A stretch of DNA of 6,627 nucleotides from Burkholderia sp. (GCF_018375725.1 NZ_JAHACR010000239.1:1-6627); one strand, 5' to 3'. Shown: positions 1 through 4,444, counted from the stretch's first letter. The notes: a model not told the origin generated them from the sequence alone. Program-made: numbers and translations.

Positions 1-1
1 A

Positions 2-67
2 CGTCTGCGCGCTGCACCGGCGCCGAAATCGCCCATTCGCTACGAAGATCCGGAAATCAGCGCATAA
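2..67 (+). CDS. Possible C-terminal end of an unidentified protein, cut by the window edge
   Basis: Frame 2 is open from the window edge to a TAA stop at 65-67 and would encode a 21-residue tail ending RYEDPEISA. The composition (Pro, charged residues, Ala at the end) looks like an ordinary protein terminus, but 21 codons are too few to prove coding and I do not recognise the family. A transposase or another island gene is possible from the decayed surroundings, but nothing in these residues shows it. Confidence 0.2.
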   Translation, partial: RLRAAPAPKSPIRYEDPEISA

Positions 68-199
68 GCGGTAGTCAAGGTCGATTTCTGCTATTCGAAC
101 GGGGAGGGCTGTCGGATTTGACGTTCCGAGACCTTGATATGTCGGCTTAACCAATAACCGGCATTGAGGCGAAGAACGCTGCTCGTCGACCGGGCATGT

Positions 200-337
200 T
201 CAGCGGCTGGATCGCTCCAATCCCCAGTCAATGGATATCGGGTCAATGACGTAGATGTCCGGGCCCATCGAAATCGCGCCGTTCGGGCACTCGGGCTCGC
301 ATACGTCGCAATTGTGACAAAACGTCTTGCTGCTCAT
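200..337 (-). pseudogene. yfhL: Internal fragment of a YfhL-type 2[4Fe-4S] ferredoxin, minus strand
   Basis: On the minus strand the frame contains CDVCEPECPNGAISMGP followed by DIYVIDP (about 314 down to 239), which is the first cluster region and following loop of YfhL-type ferredoxins. These are small electron carriers of about 80-90 residues with two 4Fe-4S clusters. Similarity starts abruptly at the CAATTG at 309-314 and stops after IDP at 239, next to a GATATC. The rest of the family sequence (the KCTECVGH-like stretch and the second cluster cysteines) is missing, and the frame ends at a TGA (200-202) after 12 unrelated residues. By chance the residues now preceding the fragment (FCHNC) supply the first cysteine, so a Cx2Cx2Cx3CP motif is still present in a 45-residue frame starting at 337. 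No convincing ribosome site is seen. I read it as a remnant; the missing N-terminus lies inverted at 497. Confidence 0.75.
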
Positions 338-435
338 GGCTAGGCGTGCTATCTGAACTTTGCGCGCTGCAAAATCTGCAACACCTGTGCAACTCAGCCG
401 CAACTCAAAAACGTGGATTTCGGGGAATTCTGCAC

Positions 436-464
436 GACCGTGCGGAAGGCTGAAAAGCTATAAT
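436..464 (+). promoter_or_regulatory. Relic promoter of the ferredoxin gene
   Basis: A perfect TATAAT (-10) lies at 459-464, 32 bases before the ferredoxin start codon. No good -35 hexamer is seen at the usual distance. A small palindrome, GCACG-AC-CGTGC (432-443), sits where a -35 or operator would be. Its position directly upstream of the MALMITDEC start suggests this is the original ferredoxin promoter, carried along with the N-terminal fragment. Confidence 0.4.
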
Positions 465-496
465 GTATCGTTTTTTCTAGGAAAGTTGGTGGCAGT

Positions 497-598
497 ATGG
501 CTTTGATGATTACCGACGAGTGCATCAATTGTGCACTGGTAAGAAGCGCTCTGGAATACGCTGGAGAGGTTGTAGCGTCAACGCCAGCATCTTGCTAG
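497..598 (+). pseudogene. yfhL: N-terminal fragment of the same YfhL-type ferredoxin, plus strand
   Basis: The ATG at 497 opens with MALMITDECINC, the typical first 12 residues of YfhL-family ferredoxins including the first two cluster cysteines. At the CAATTG (526-531) the similarity ends. The frame then runs through 21 unrelated residues to a TAG at 596-598, giving 33 residues instead of the 80-90 expected, with no further cluster motif. A weak ribosome site (GGTGG) and a TATAAT lie upstream, so this end keeps its original start signals. The continuation of the protein, beginning CDVCEPEC, is found on the opposite strand at 314 to 239. Together they indicate one gene broken by an inversion. 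Non-functional as a ferredoxin. Confidence 0.75.
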
Positions 599-887
599 AT
601 CGACTTTTACGGTGACGTAGTCCTGATCTGTTGTGAAAACGCGACATGAAGAAGGCGAAGGCTTAGAAATAATTCGGCGTAGGTTTTGGCGTGGGTTTGT
701 GCGCGAAGGCTCATCCGACAAGGCAGATTCATTGCTTCGAAGATAGTGAGTACCTTCTGGTGGTATTTCCGGTGGTATGTTCAACGTTGCCTCGGATCAT
801 AAACCTTACCCACCAGGCCTTGCGAAGCGATATGCCAGTCCGGCCTCAGCACCAACTCAAATTCCGGTTTATTCCCGAGAACTCTTG
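599..887. other. Stretch without a recognisable gene
   Basis: No frame here gives a protein I recognise. A plus-strand frame from 691 ends at a TGA (886-888) directly at the terminator that follows, but its codon use is unlike the GC-rich genes of the window and it has no clear ribosome site. I looked for a tRNA 3' end, the usual target of P4-type integrases, just before the terminator and found none. The only internal structure is a short tandem repeat at 759-782. Probably decayed island-edge DNA. Confidence 0.4.
759..782. repeat. Two tandem 12-base repeats with GGTGGTAT core
   Basis: GGTGGTATTTCC (759-770) is followed immediately by GGTGGTATGTTC (771-782), matching at 10 of 12 positions. 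Short direct repeats spaced one helical turn apart are common as arm-type binding sites beside phage and island integrase genes, and an integrase remnant lies about 250 bases downstream. That link is inference; with two units, chance is not excluded. Confidence 0.4.
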
Positions 888-921
888 AAACCCGCGATAG
901 CACAAGGCTTCGCGGGTTTTT
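888..921 (+). terminator. Intrinsic (Rho-independent) terminator
   Basis: The stem AAACCCGCGA (888-897) pairs with TCGCGGGTTT (910-919). It is extended inside by AGC/GCT (899-901 with 907-909) after one bulged T, has a 5-base loop ACAAG, and is followed by a run of five T at 917-921. This is the clearest terminator of the window. The gene it originally served is not recognisable upstream; terminators of this form often follow tRNA or housekeeping genes. A-rich bases on the left allow some function on the minus strand as well. Confidence 0.8.
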
Positions 922-967
922 CATTTCGTCGTATCCCGGTCGCGGCCGACTGAAGCCGGCGCAAGTC

Positions 968-1025
968 GGGGCAACATCGGGGACACGCACGGATGCGTGT
1001 CCTGCTCCTGCCCCGGAGTTGCCCC
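968..1025. repeat. Nested palindrome upstream of the integrase remnant
   Basis: GGGGCAAC (968-975) pairs with GTTGCCCC (1018-1025). Inside it CGGGG (978-982) pairs with CCCCG (1011-1015), and inside that ACACGCA (983-989) pairs with TGCGTGT (994-1000) around a CGGA loop. The palindrome ends one base before the integrase ATG. It is made of GGGGCA/GGGGACA-like words and their inverses, a pattern I associate with the region in front of P4-type integrase genes, where it may serve as recombinase binding sites or control integrase expression. The folding is seen directly; the role is inferred. Confidence 0.65.
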
Positions 1026-1026
1026 C

Positions 1027-1086
1027 ATGCCGCTGACCGACACCACGATCAAGAGCGCCCGGCCTGCCGAGAAGCCGGCGCACTAG
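1027..1086 (+). pseudogene. 5' remnant of a P4-type tyrosine recombinase (integrase)
   Basis: The ATG at 1027 starts MPLTDTTIKSARPAEKPAH and stops at TAG (1084-1086). MPLTDTxIKxAxPxEKP is the characteristic opening of P4-family island and prophage integrases (the N-terminal arm-binding domain, formerly DUF4102), which are normally about 400 residues long. Only the first 19 codons remain; the expected continuation (a KLxDGxGLxL-type stretch) is absent in all frames. The palindromic region before the start is intact. The break falls exactly at the 3' end of the minus-strand 80-aa gene, whose TAG stop (1083-1085) overlaps this TAG through a CTAG. This marks a recombination or deletion junction at an island edge. 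It cannot be functional. Confidence 0.75.
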
Positions 1087-1325
1087 ATCCGTCGGACATA
1101 CCGCTCCGAAACGACTGAGCGTCGCTGGATCCATGCGACGGCAAGCTCCAGCGCTTCATCGCGTGCCTCCCGGGCGTTGGCGAAGTCCCCATCGACGCCG
1201 AGCGTGCGTATTTCGCCGGCCCGGTCGGTGACGATGGCTGCTGATGCGTAGCGGCCCTTTTCGGTGGCGGTTACCACCGGCCGAACCTCGCAGCCGTGAT
1301 ATTCCATGACATTGTCCGTTTGCAT
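1083..1325 (-). CDS. Small conserved-looking hypothetical protein, 80 aa
   Basis: The start at 1325 is chosen because AGGAGGTG, a nearly perfect ribosome site, lies about 6 bases before it; a longer frame from 1400 lacks this. The 80-residue product has no signal peptide, membrane segment or cysteine motif. Its sequence suggests a beta-beta-beta-alpha layout: strands near residues 9-19 (YHGCEVRPVV), 26-34 (RYASAAIVTD) and 38-47 (EIRTLGVDG), then an amphipathic helix at about 51-69 (AREARDEALELAVAWIQRR). Small proteins of this shape are common in Burkholderiales beside stress genes and are annotated as hypothetical. I cannot assign a function. Codon use matches the rest of the minus-strand block, and it follows the winged-helix and Hsp20 genes in the same direction, though separated by 235 bases and a strong hairpin, so it probably has its own promoter. 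Its stop overlaps the integrase remnant. Confidence 0.7.
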   Translation of the reverse strand: MQTDNVMEYHGCEVRPVVTATEKGRYASAAIVTDRAGEIRTLGVDGDFANAREARDEALELAVAWIQRRSVVSERYVRRI

Positions 1326-1475
1326 ATGACACCTCCTACAGAGCGTGGCGTCCGAAGCGAACCCGGCGATACGGGACCTGCCGTTTGAACGGACGCGCAC
1401 GGCGTGCCGCGTGGCACCGCAGGCCAGGGGACTCCGGCAATGCGCGAGGACGCCATCACGACGGCTGTCGCCGCT

Positions 1476-1507
1476 GCGAGGTTATCGGGAGGCCCCGGTA
1501 ACCTCGC
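1476..1507. repeat. Strong 14-bp hairpin with tetraloop between two small genes
   Basis: GCGAGGTTATCGGG (1476-1489) pairs with CCCGGTAACCTCGC (1494-1507) around an AGGC loop, with one G-T wobble (an A-C mismatch if read as minus-strand RNA). It lies 54 bases beyond the stop of the 102-aa gene and about 150 bases before the 80-aa gene. Neither side has a T-run, so it is not a standard intrinsic terminator. It may limit read-through, protect an mRNA 3' end, or be a REP-like element. Only one copy occurs in this window. Confidence 0.65.
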
Positions 1508-1560
1508 GCCTGCGCGTCACGGCGACGACGGCAAGCTTGTCTTTGCGATCGCGCAGCCAT

Positions 1561-1869
1561 TCAGCCTGCGCGTCCGGGCACCACGATATCCGTCGTGGAG
1601 CCACCCGGTACGGAAGGCGTCTCCGTGCTTTCCGCACCGCTGTTGCCGGTGATCTTCCGGTTTCGGCGTGGTGTGCCGCTCGGGTGGAGCGCGTCGAGGA
1701 ACGTTCTGCCCTCTTCGGTCAGGTACACGCGGCGTGCGCGTCCGGCGCAATGTTCCAGTATGACCAGTTGGCGTTCGAGCAGCGCGTCGAGCTCGGCGCG
1801 GTTCATGTCGAGCTGGTCCGGCGCCTGGCGAACCAGCATCAAGGTCGCAAATTCGTGTGGACTGAGCAT
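1561..1869 (-). CDS. Small winged-helix-like protein, 102 aa
   Basis: The start at 1869 has a ribosome site GGGAGA about 6 bases upstream; longer frames extend into the gap without one. Residues 3-16 (SPHEFATLMLVRQ) and 22-36 (MNRAELDALLERQLV) look like two helices of a helix-turn-helix. Residues 37-54 (ILEHCAGRARRVYLTEEG) form a typical wing ending in the LTEEGR motif found in MarR/PadR-type winged helices. A short helix RTFLDAL follows, and about 40 residues rich in Ser, Thr, Pro and Gly appear unstructured. There is no obvious dimerisation or ligand domain, so it is smaller than typical MarR or PadR regulators. Its place after two Hsp20 genes on the same strand suggests a stress-related role, perhaps local regulation, but the 211-base gap with a hairpin argues for separate transcription. 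DNA binding is inferred from pattern only. Confidence 0.7.
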   Translation of the reverse strand: MLSPHEFATLMLVRQAPDQLDMNRAELDALLERQLVILEHCAGRARRVYLTEEGRTFLDALHPSGTPRRNRKITGNSGAESTETPSVPGGSTTDIVVPGRAG

Positions 1870-2027
1870 TGCCGTCTCCCGTAAAACATGGTCCCGAATG
1901 GAGGGGAACGGTGCAGAAAAACGACACGTAGCGCTGGCCGCATCGCATCGCGCTTCGGCTGCGCGTGTCCTTTCCAGGATTCCTGCGTGACATCGGACAC
2001 CGGGGCCGCCTGCGCCTGGTTCGCGGC

Positions 2028-2051
2028 GGCGGCAGCGCGCTCGCTGCCGTC
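2028..2051 (-). terminator. GC-rich hairpin after the Hsp20 operon, candidate terminator
   Basis: GGCAGCG (2031-2037) pairs with CGCTGCC (2042-2048) around a 4-base loop. The stem extends to 10 pairs with C-G, G-T and G-C at the outer side. It lies about 30 bases after the stop of the second Hsp20 gene, where a terminator is expected. No T-run follows on the minus strand, so it may be a weak or Rho-assisted terminator or an mRNA-end stabiliser. Confidence 0.4.
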
Positions 2052-2080
2052 CATGCTTCTGACCTGCAGCCGCTGACATG

Positions 2081-2488
2081 TCAGTGGGCCTTGATTTCGA
2101 TGCGCCGCGGGCGCGCCTCGTCGCGGCGGGGGATGGTCAGCTTCAGCACCCCGTCCTGGAGGTTCGCCCCGATCTTCGACGTATCGAAGTCCGGTGACAG
2201 CGTGAACGTCCGGGCGAAGTGCGGTTCGCGGATCTCGGCATGCTGCAGCCGCAGATTTGCCGGCGTCGGTACGACCGCCTCGGCCTCGATCGAGAGGCTG
2301 CTGTCGTGAACTTTGACGTCCAGCTTGTCCTTCGTCACGCCGGGCAGATCGGCCCACAGCGTGACGCCCTGGCTGTCCTCGTATATGTCGACGGCCGGCA
2401 CGAGTGTCACTCGGCGCACGGGCTGTTCGGTTTCGCGGCGTGCGACCGCTGAAGAGTCGCGTTCCGCCAATTGGGTCCTGTCATTCAT
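2081..2488 (-). CDS. hsp20: Hsp20 family small heat-shock protein, second gene, 135 aa
   Basis: An ATP-independent cytoplasmic chaperone that binds unfolding proteins and holds them for refolding by DnaK/ClpB (family knowledge). The N-terminal arm (about 1-30) is short and polar. The alpha-crystallin domain runs from about 31 to 122, with VDIYEDSQGVTLWADLPGV at 33-51, LSIEAE at 65-70, FARTFTLSP at 91-99 and the signature DGVLKLTIP at 112-120. The C-terminal anchor motif IEI (130-132), used for oligomer assembly, is present. GAGGAG lies 6 bases before the ATG, supporting the start at 2488. It follows the other Hsp20 gene by 15 bases on the same strand and is probably co-transcribed from the heat-shock-type promoter near 3082-3110. 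The two proteins differ clearly, so this is a pair of distinct paralogues rather than a recent duplicate, and they may form mixed oligomers. The TGA stop sits inside a 12-base palindrome (2073-2084). Confidence 0.95.
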   Translation of the reverse strand: MNDRTQLAERDSSAVARRETEQPVRRVTLVPAVDIYEDSQGVTLWADLPGVTKDKLDVKVHDSSLSIEAEAVVPTPANLRLQHAEIREPHFARTFTLSPDFDTSKIGANLQDGVLKLTIPRRDEARPRRIEIKAH

Positions 2489-2503
2489 GATCGGCTCCTC
2501 GGA

Positions 2504-2944
2504 TTACTGGACTGTGATGGCGCGTGGCTTGGACGATTCGCGCTTACCGACGCTAATTGACAGGCAGCCGTTCTCGTAGCGCGCCTGAACCTTGTCGGGA
2601 TCGGCGGTGTCGGGCAACTCGATGACGCGCCGGAAGGCGCCGGCAAAGCGCTCCTGCGCATAGGTGCGCCTCTCAGTGTCGGTGTCGGGTTGGGGCGATT
2701 GGCGTTCGCCATTGATGGTCAGCAGCCCTTTGTCGATCGACACATCGAGCGCGGCGGCATTGACGCCGGGCGCGAACGCGACGATCTCAATCGAATCGTC
2801 GGTCGCGCCGATATTGACCTGCGGGAAAGTGCCGAACCGGCTGGCGCGGATGCTGGACGGGAAACCGCCGAAGAGTTGCGCCATCTGCTGCTGCAGGCGG
2901 TCGAACTCGCTGAAGAAGTCGGTTCCGAAGTAAAGATCGCTCAT
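2504..2944 (-). CDS. hsp20: Hsp20 family small heat-shock protein, first gene, 146 aa
   Basis: A holdase chaperone of the alpha-crystallin family. The N-terminal arm (1-40) is aromatic and Gln-rich (MSDLYFGTDFFSEFDRLQQQ), typical of the IbpA-like N-terminus that binds clients. The alpha-crystallin domain covers about 41-135: VNIGATDDSIEIVAFAPGV at 43-61, LTINGERQ at 75-82, FRRVIELP at 104-111 and the signature ENGCLSISV at 124-132, where Cys takes the usual Val place. The C-terminal anchor ITV (143-145) is present. The start at 2944 is set by GAGGAGG 8 bases upstream; the longer frame from 3034 would run through the leader. It heads the two-gene Hsp20 operon. Upstream lies a leader of about 130 nt able to mask the ribosome site and a sigma-32-like promoter, so both transcription and translation may respond to heat. 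Confidence 0.95.
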   Translation of the reverse strand: MSDLYFGTDFFSEFDRLQQQMAQLFGGFPSSIRASRFGTFPQVNIGATDDSIEIVAFAPGVNAAALDVSIDKGLLTINGERQSPQPDTDTERRTYAQERFAGAFRRVIELPDTADPDKVQARYENGCLSISVGKRESSKPRAITVQ

Positions 2945-3075
2945 GATCGTATCCTCCTCGAATGCAGCCGGGAGGCGAACGGGCCTACGCGCTCCAGTTC
3001 GCCTGCCGGACTGCTGGCAAACAAATCGAAACACGCAGCGCGCGGGCTGAGGTGGCGCGCGCGTCTGTCTGAGCG
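2945..3075 (-). promoter_or_regulatory. Hsp20 mRNA leader, candidate RNA thermometer
   Basis: If transcription starts near 3075, the leader is about 130 nt. Next to the start codon, CCUCC (complement of 2971-2975) can pair with the ribosome site GGAGG (complement of 2953-2957) around a 13-nt loop. After a small internal loop, CGU (complement of 2979-2981) pairs with ACG (complement of 2948-2950). A second GC-only hairpin (3038-3044 with 3056-3062) lies near the 5' end. Several stems with an imperfect last one hiding the ribosome site resemble ROSE-type thermometers of small heat-shock genes. I do not see a clear ROSE consensus, so this is a structural candidate only. Confidence 0.4.
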
Positions 3076-3081
3076 AAAATT

Positions 3082-3110
3082 AAGATAGGATCTCTACCGA
3101 AAAGTTCAAG
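3082..3110 (-). promoter_or_regulatory. Sigma-32-like heat-shock promoter for the Hsp20 operon
   Basis: On the minus strand, CTTGAAC (complement of 3104-3110) is followed after 14 bases by CCTATCTT (complement of 3082-3089). This fits the heat-shock sigma factor pattern CTTGAAA, 13-17 bases, CCCCATNT, with a good -35 and a partial -10. It lies upstream of the Hsp20 genes, as expected. The predicted start is near 3075. Confidence 0.6.
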
Positions 3111-3157
3111 TGACTACGGCGGATTTTTGCACTTGAAATTTTTGTGTCGGATCCTAT
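3085..3157. repeat. Double dyad with one axis, containing both heat-shock promoters
   Basis: Outer arms ATAGGATC (3085-3092) and GATCCTAT (3150-3157) and inner arms TTCAAGTG (3105-3112) and CACTTGAA (3130-3137) are perfect 8-base inverted repeats sharing the same centre at about 3121. The arms overlap the -10 and -35 elements of the two opposing promoters. The symmetry is exact in spacing, which independent promoters would not need. Confidence 0.8.
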
Positions 3158-3160
3158 TAT
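3132..3160 (+). promoter_or_regulatory. Mirror-image sigma-32-like promoter on the plus strand
   Basis: CTTGAAA (3132-3138) is followed after exactly 14 bases by CCTATTAT (3153-3160), the same layout as the opposing Hsp20 promoter. Its -35 matches the heat-shock consensus exactly. No clear gene follows: it points at the short uncertain region before the convergent oxidase operon end. It may drive a small gene or RNA, be a relic, or be a by-product of a symmetric operator. Confidence 0.45.
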
Positions 3161-3389
3161 CGCGGCGAATCGGGATTGCGTTGCGGAGGAGGCGACCATC
3201 GCGAATGACCGCGGCAATCGCACGGGGACATGATGCGCTTGCACAGCCGGCCCATCGTGCTCGAAGGACTGAGCGCGGGTGGCAGGGAGACTTATCACGA
3301 GACGAAGCCGACCGGCGACCTGCTGACTGATTTCACTCAGGCGTCCTCGGATACGGTGCCCGCCATCCGAGGAACGGCAAGCGAAGCGG
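3161..3389 (+). other. Region downstream of the plus-strand promoter; only doubtful small ORFs
   Basis: A strong ribosome-site-like GGAGGAGG (3184-3191) is followed 13 bases later by an ATG (3205) with a 41-codon frame to a TGA at 3328-3330. Another frame opens at 3230 after GGGGA with MMRLHSRPIVLEGLSAGG and runs to 3526, overlapping the end of the subunit IV gene on the other strand. Its first 40 codons have high third-position GC, but I do not recognise the protein and the second half is clearly antisense shadow. Either could be a small gene or a truncated one. Confidence 0.25.
3344..3373 (-). terminator. Hairpin after the oxidase operon, candidate terminator
   Basis: TCCTCGGAT (3344-3352) pairs perfectly with ATCCGAGGA (3365-3373) around a 12-base loop that can itself form CGG/CCG. 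It starts 17 bases after the subunit IV stop on the minus strand. No T-run follows on that strand, so termination would have to be weak or Rho-assisted. It could also block plus-strand transcription entering from the opposing promoter. Confidence 0.5.
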
Positions 3390-3731
3390 TCAGTGGAAGA
3401 ACAGCTCCCGCATGCCGAAGGTATGACGCGCCTCGGCAGCCATCAGCACCATCAGCACCAGCAGGCACAGGGGCGGAATCAGGATGGCGTACACCAGCGC
3501 CAGCCGTTCCCACATCATGTGCATGAAAATCGACACGATCAGCCCGGCCTTGGCGATCATGAGCACGACGATCAGCGTCCAGCGCAGCACACCCTGCACG
3601 TGGAAGTAATCCACCATGTACGACATCGTGCTCAGTACGAACAGCAGGGCCCAGATCTTCAGGTAGATGCTGATCGGATGCTGCTGGCCGTGCGCGGCAT
3701 CGGGTCGATGGGCGGGATCGGTGTGGTCCAT
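3390..3731 (-). CDS. Cytochrome c oxidase subunit IV (prokaryotic COX4 family), 113 aa
   Basis: A small accessory membrane subunit of bacterial heme-copper oxidases, thought to help assembly or stability. It has a His/Pro-rich cytoplasmic N-terminus (1-18) and three membrane helices: about 20-40 (ISIYLKIWALLFVLSTM), 50-71 (WTLIVVLMIAKAGLIVSIFM) and 77-98 (LALVYAILIPPLCLLVLMVL). The stretch KAGLIVSIFMHMMWE (61-75) is the family signature. The length is normal (about 90-120 aa). The start at 3731 is preferred over the longer frame from 3938 because TGAGG, overlapping the stop of the preceding gene, sits 7 bases upstream and because the longer version would overlap the subunit III gene with non-membrane sequence. 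It is the last gene of the oxidase operon, 8 bases after the second subunit III. Confidence 0.9.
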   Translation of the reverse strand: MDHTDPAHRPDAAHGQQHPISIYLKIWALLFVLSTMSYMVDYFHVQGVLRWTLIVVLMIAKAGLIVSIFMHMMWERLALVYAILIPPLCLLVLMVLMAAEARHTFGMRELFFH

Positions 3732-3739
3732 GATCTGCC

Positions 3740-4444
3740 TCACCACAAATAGAACAGCGCAAAGATGAACACCCACACCAGGTCGACGAAGTGCCAGTAC
3801 AAGCCGGCAATCTCGACGATCTGGAAGTTGCCGTGCTCGGTGAACCCCGGCTGCAGGATCTTGCGTGCGATCAGCAGCAGGTAGATCACGCCGCAGGTCA
3901 CGTGAAAGCCATGGAACCCGGTGATCATGAAGAAGCACGCGCCGAACTGCGCCGCGCCCATCGGGTTGCCCCAGGGGCGGATACCTTCATGGAAGATCAG
4001 CTTGCTCCATTCGAGGGCCTGCATCGATACGAAGGTCGCGCCGAGCAATGCGGTCGCCAGCAACAGGGCGGCGGCGCGCGTTGCGTTGCGCCGGTAGCCG
4101 AAGTTGACCGCCATCGCCATGGTGCCGCTGCTGGTGATCAGGATGAACGTCATGATGGCGATCAGCAGCAAGGGCACATCCACGCCGCCCACCGTGAGCG
4201 CGAACACCCTGGACGTGTCGGGCCACGGCACCGTGGTCGACATGCGCACCGTCATGTAGCCGATCAGGAAGCTGCTGAAGACGAAGGTGTCCGAGAGCAG
4301 GAAGATCCACATCATCGCCTTGCCCCACGGCACCTTGAAGGCTTCGCGATCGGCCGACCAGTCCGTGACGATGCCGCGCCAGCCGTCTGGACCGGCGTCG
4401 GTCGGCGTGGTGGGGGATTCGGTGGGGAGCGTGGGCGAGGTCAT
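3740..4444 (-). CDS. Cytochrome c oxidase subunit III, second copy (CoxP-like), 234 aa
   Basis: An integral membrane subunit without redox centres that supports proton uptake and stability of subunit I. The N-terminus (1-40) is Pro/Thr-rich and soluble. Five membrane helices follow at about 43-66 (MWIFLLSDTFVFSSFLIGY), 88-112, 122-142, 166-192 and 211-233, the bacterial short form lacking the first two helices of mitochondrial subunit III. Family motifs are present: ITSSGTMA (103-110), GFHGFHV (176-182), and E-x3-LYWHFVDLVWVFIF (211-228). The start at 4444 has GGAG 8 bases upstream and overlaps the stop of the preceding gene as ATGA, implying coupled translation. It is the better conserved of the two subunit III-type proteins: it keeps the acidic residue in YWHFVD that the first copy lacks. 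Confidence 0.95.
   Translation of the reverse strand: MTSPTLPTESPTTPTDAGPDGWRGIVTDWSADREAFKVPWGKAMMWIFLLSDTFVFSSFLIGYMTVRMSTTVPWPDTSRVFALTVGGVDVPLLLIAIMTFILITSSGTMAMAVNFGYRRNATRAAALLLATALLGATFVSMQALEWSKLIFHEGIRPWGNPMGAAQFGACFFMITGFHGFHVTCGVIYLLLIARKILQPGFTEHGNFQIVEIAGLYWHFVDLVWVFIFALFYLW

Noticed and set aside
691..888. A 65-codon plus-strand frame ending at the terminator
   Set aside because: The position is suggestive, but the codon use differs from real genes here, no ribosome site precedes it and the protein is unrecognisable.
820..890. A possible tRNA gene or 3' end just before the terminator at 888-921, expected from the P4-type integrase downstream
   Set aside because: No T-arm with a GGTTCRA-type loop and no CCA-bearing acceptor end could be found on either strand.
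1381..1392. CCGTT-TG-AACGG as a regulator site for the 80-aa gene
   Set aside because: Only five-base arms, no second copy and no clear promoter elements around it.
1476..1507. Integron attC-like site (GTTA...TAAC stem)
   Set aside because: The core sites are in the wrong order for attC and no integron cassette structure or integron integrase is present.
1345..1884. A 179-codon plus-strand frame
   Set aside because: It is antisense to the 102-aa gene and its gap, has an Arg/Ala-rich composition typical of shadow frames in GC-rich DNA, and has no ribosome site.
2073..2084. 12-base perfect palindrome CTGACATGTCAG as an operator
   Set aside because: It covers the stop codon of the second Hsp20 gene, stands alone and has no promoter near it; probably chance.
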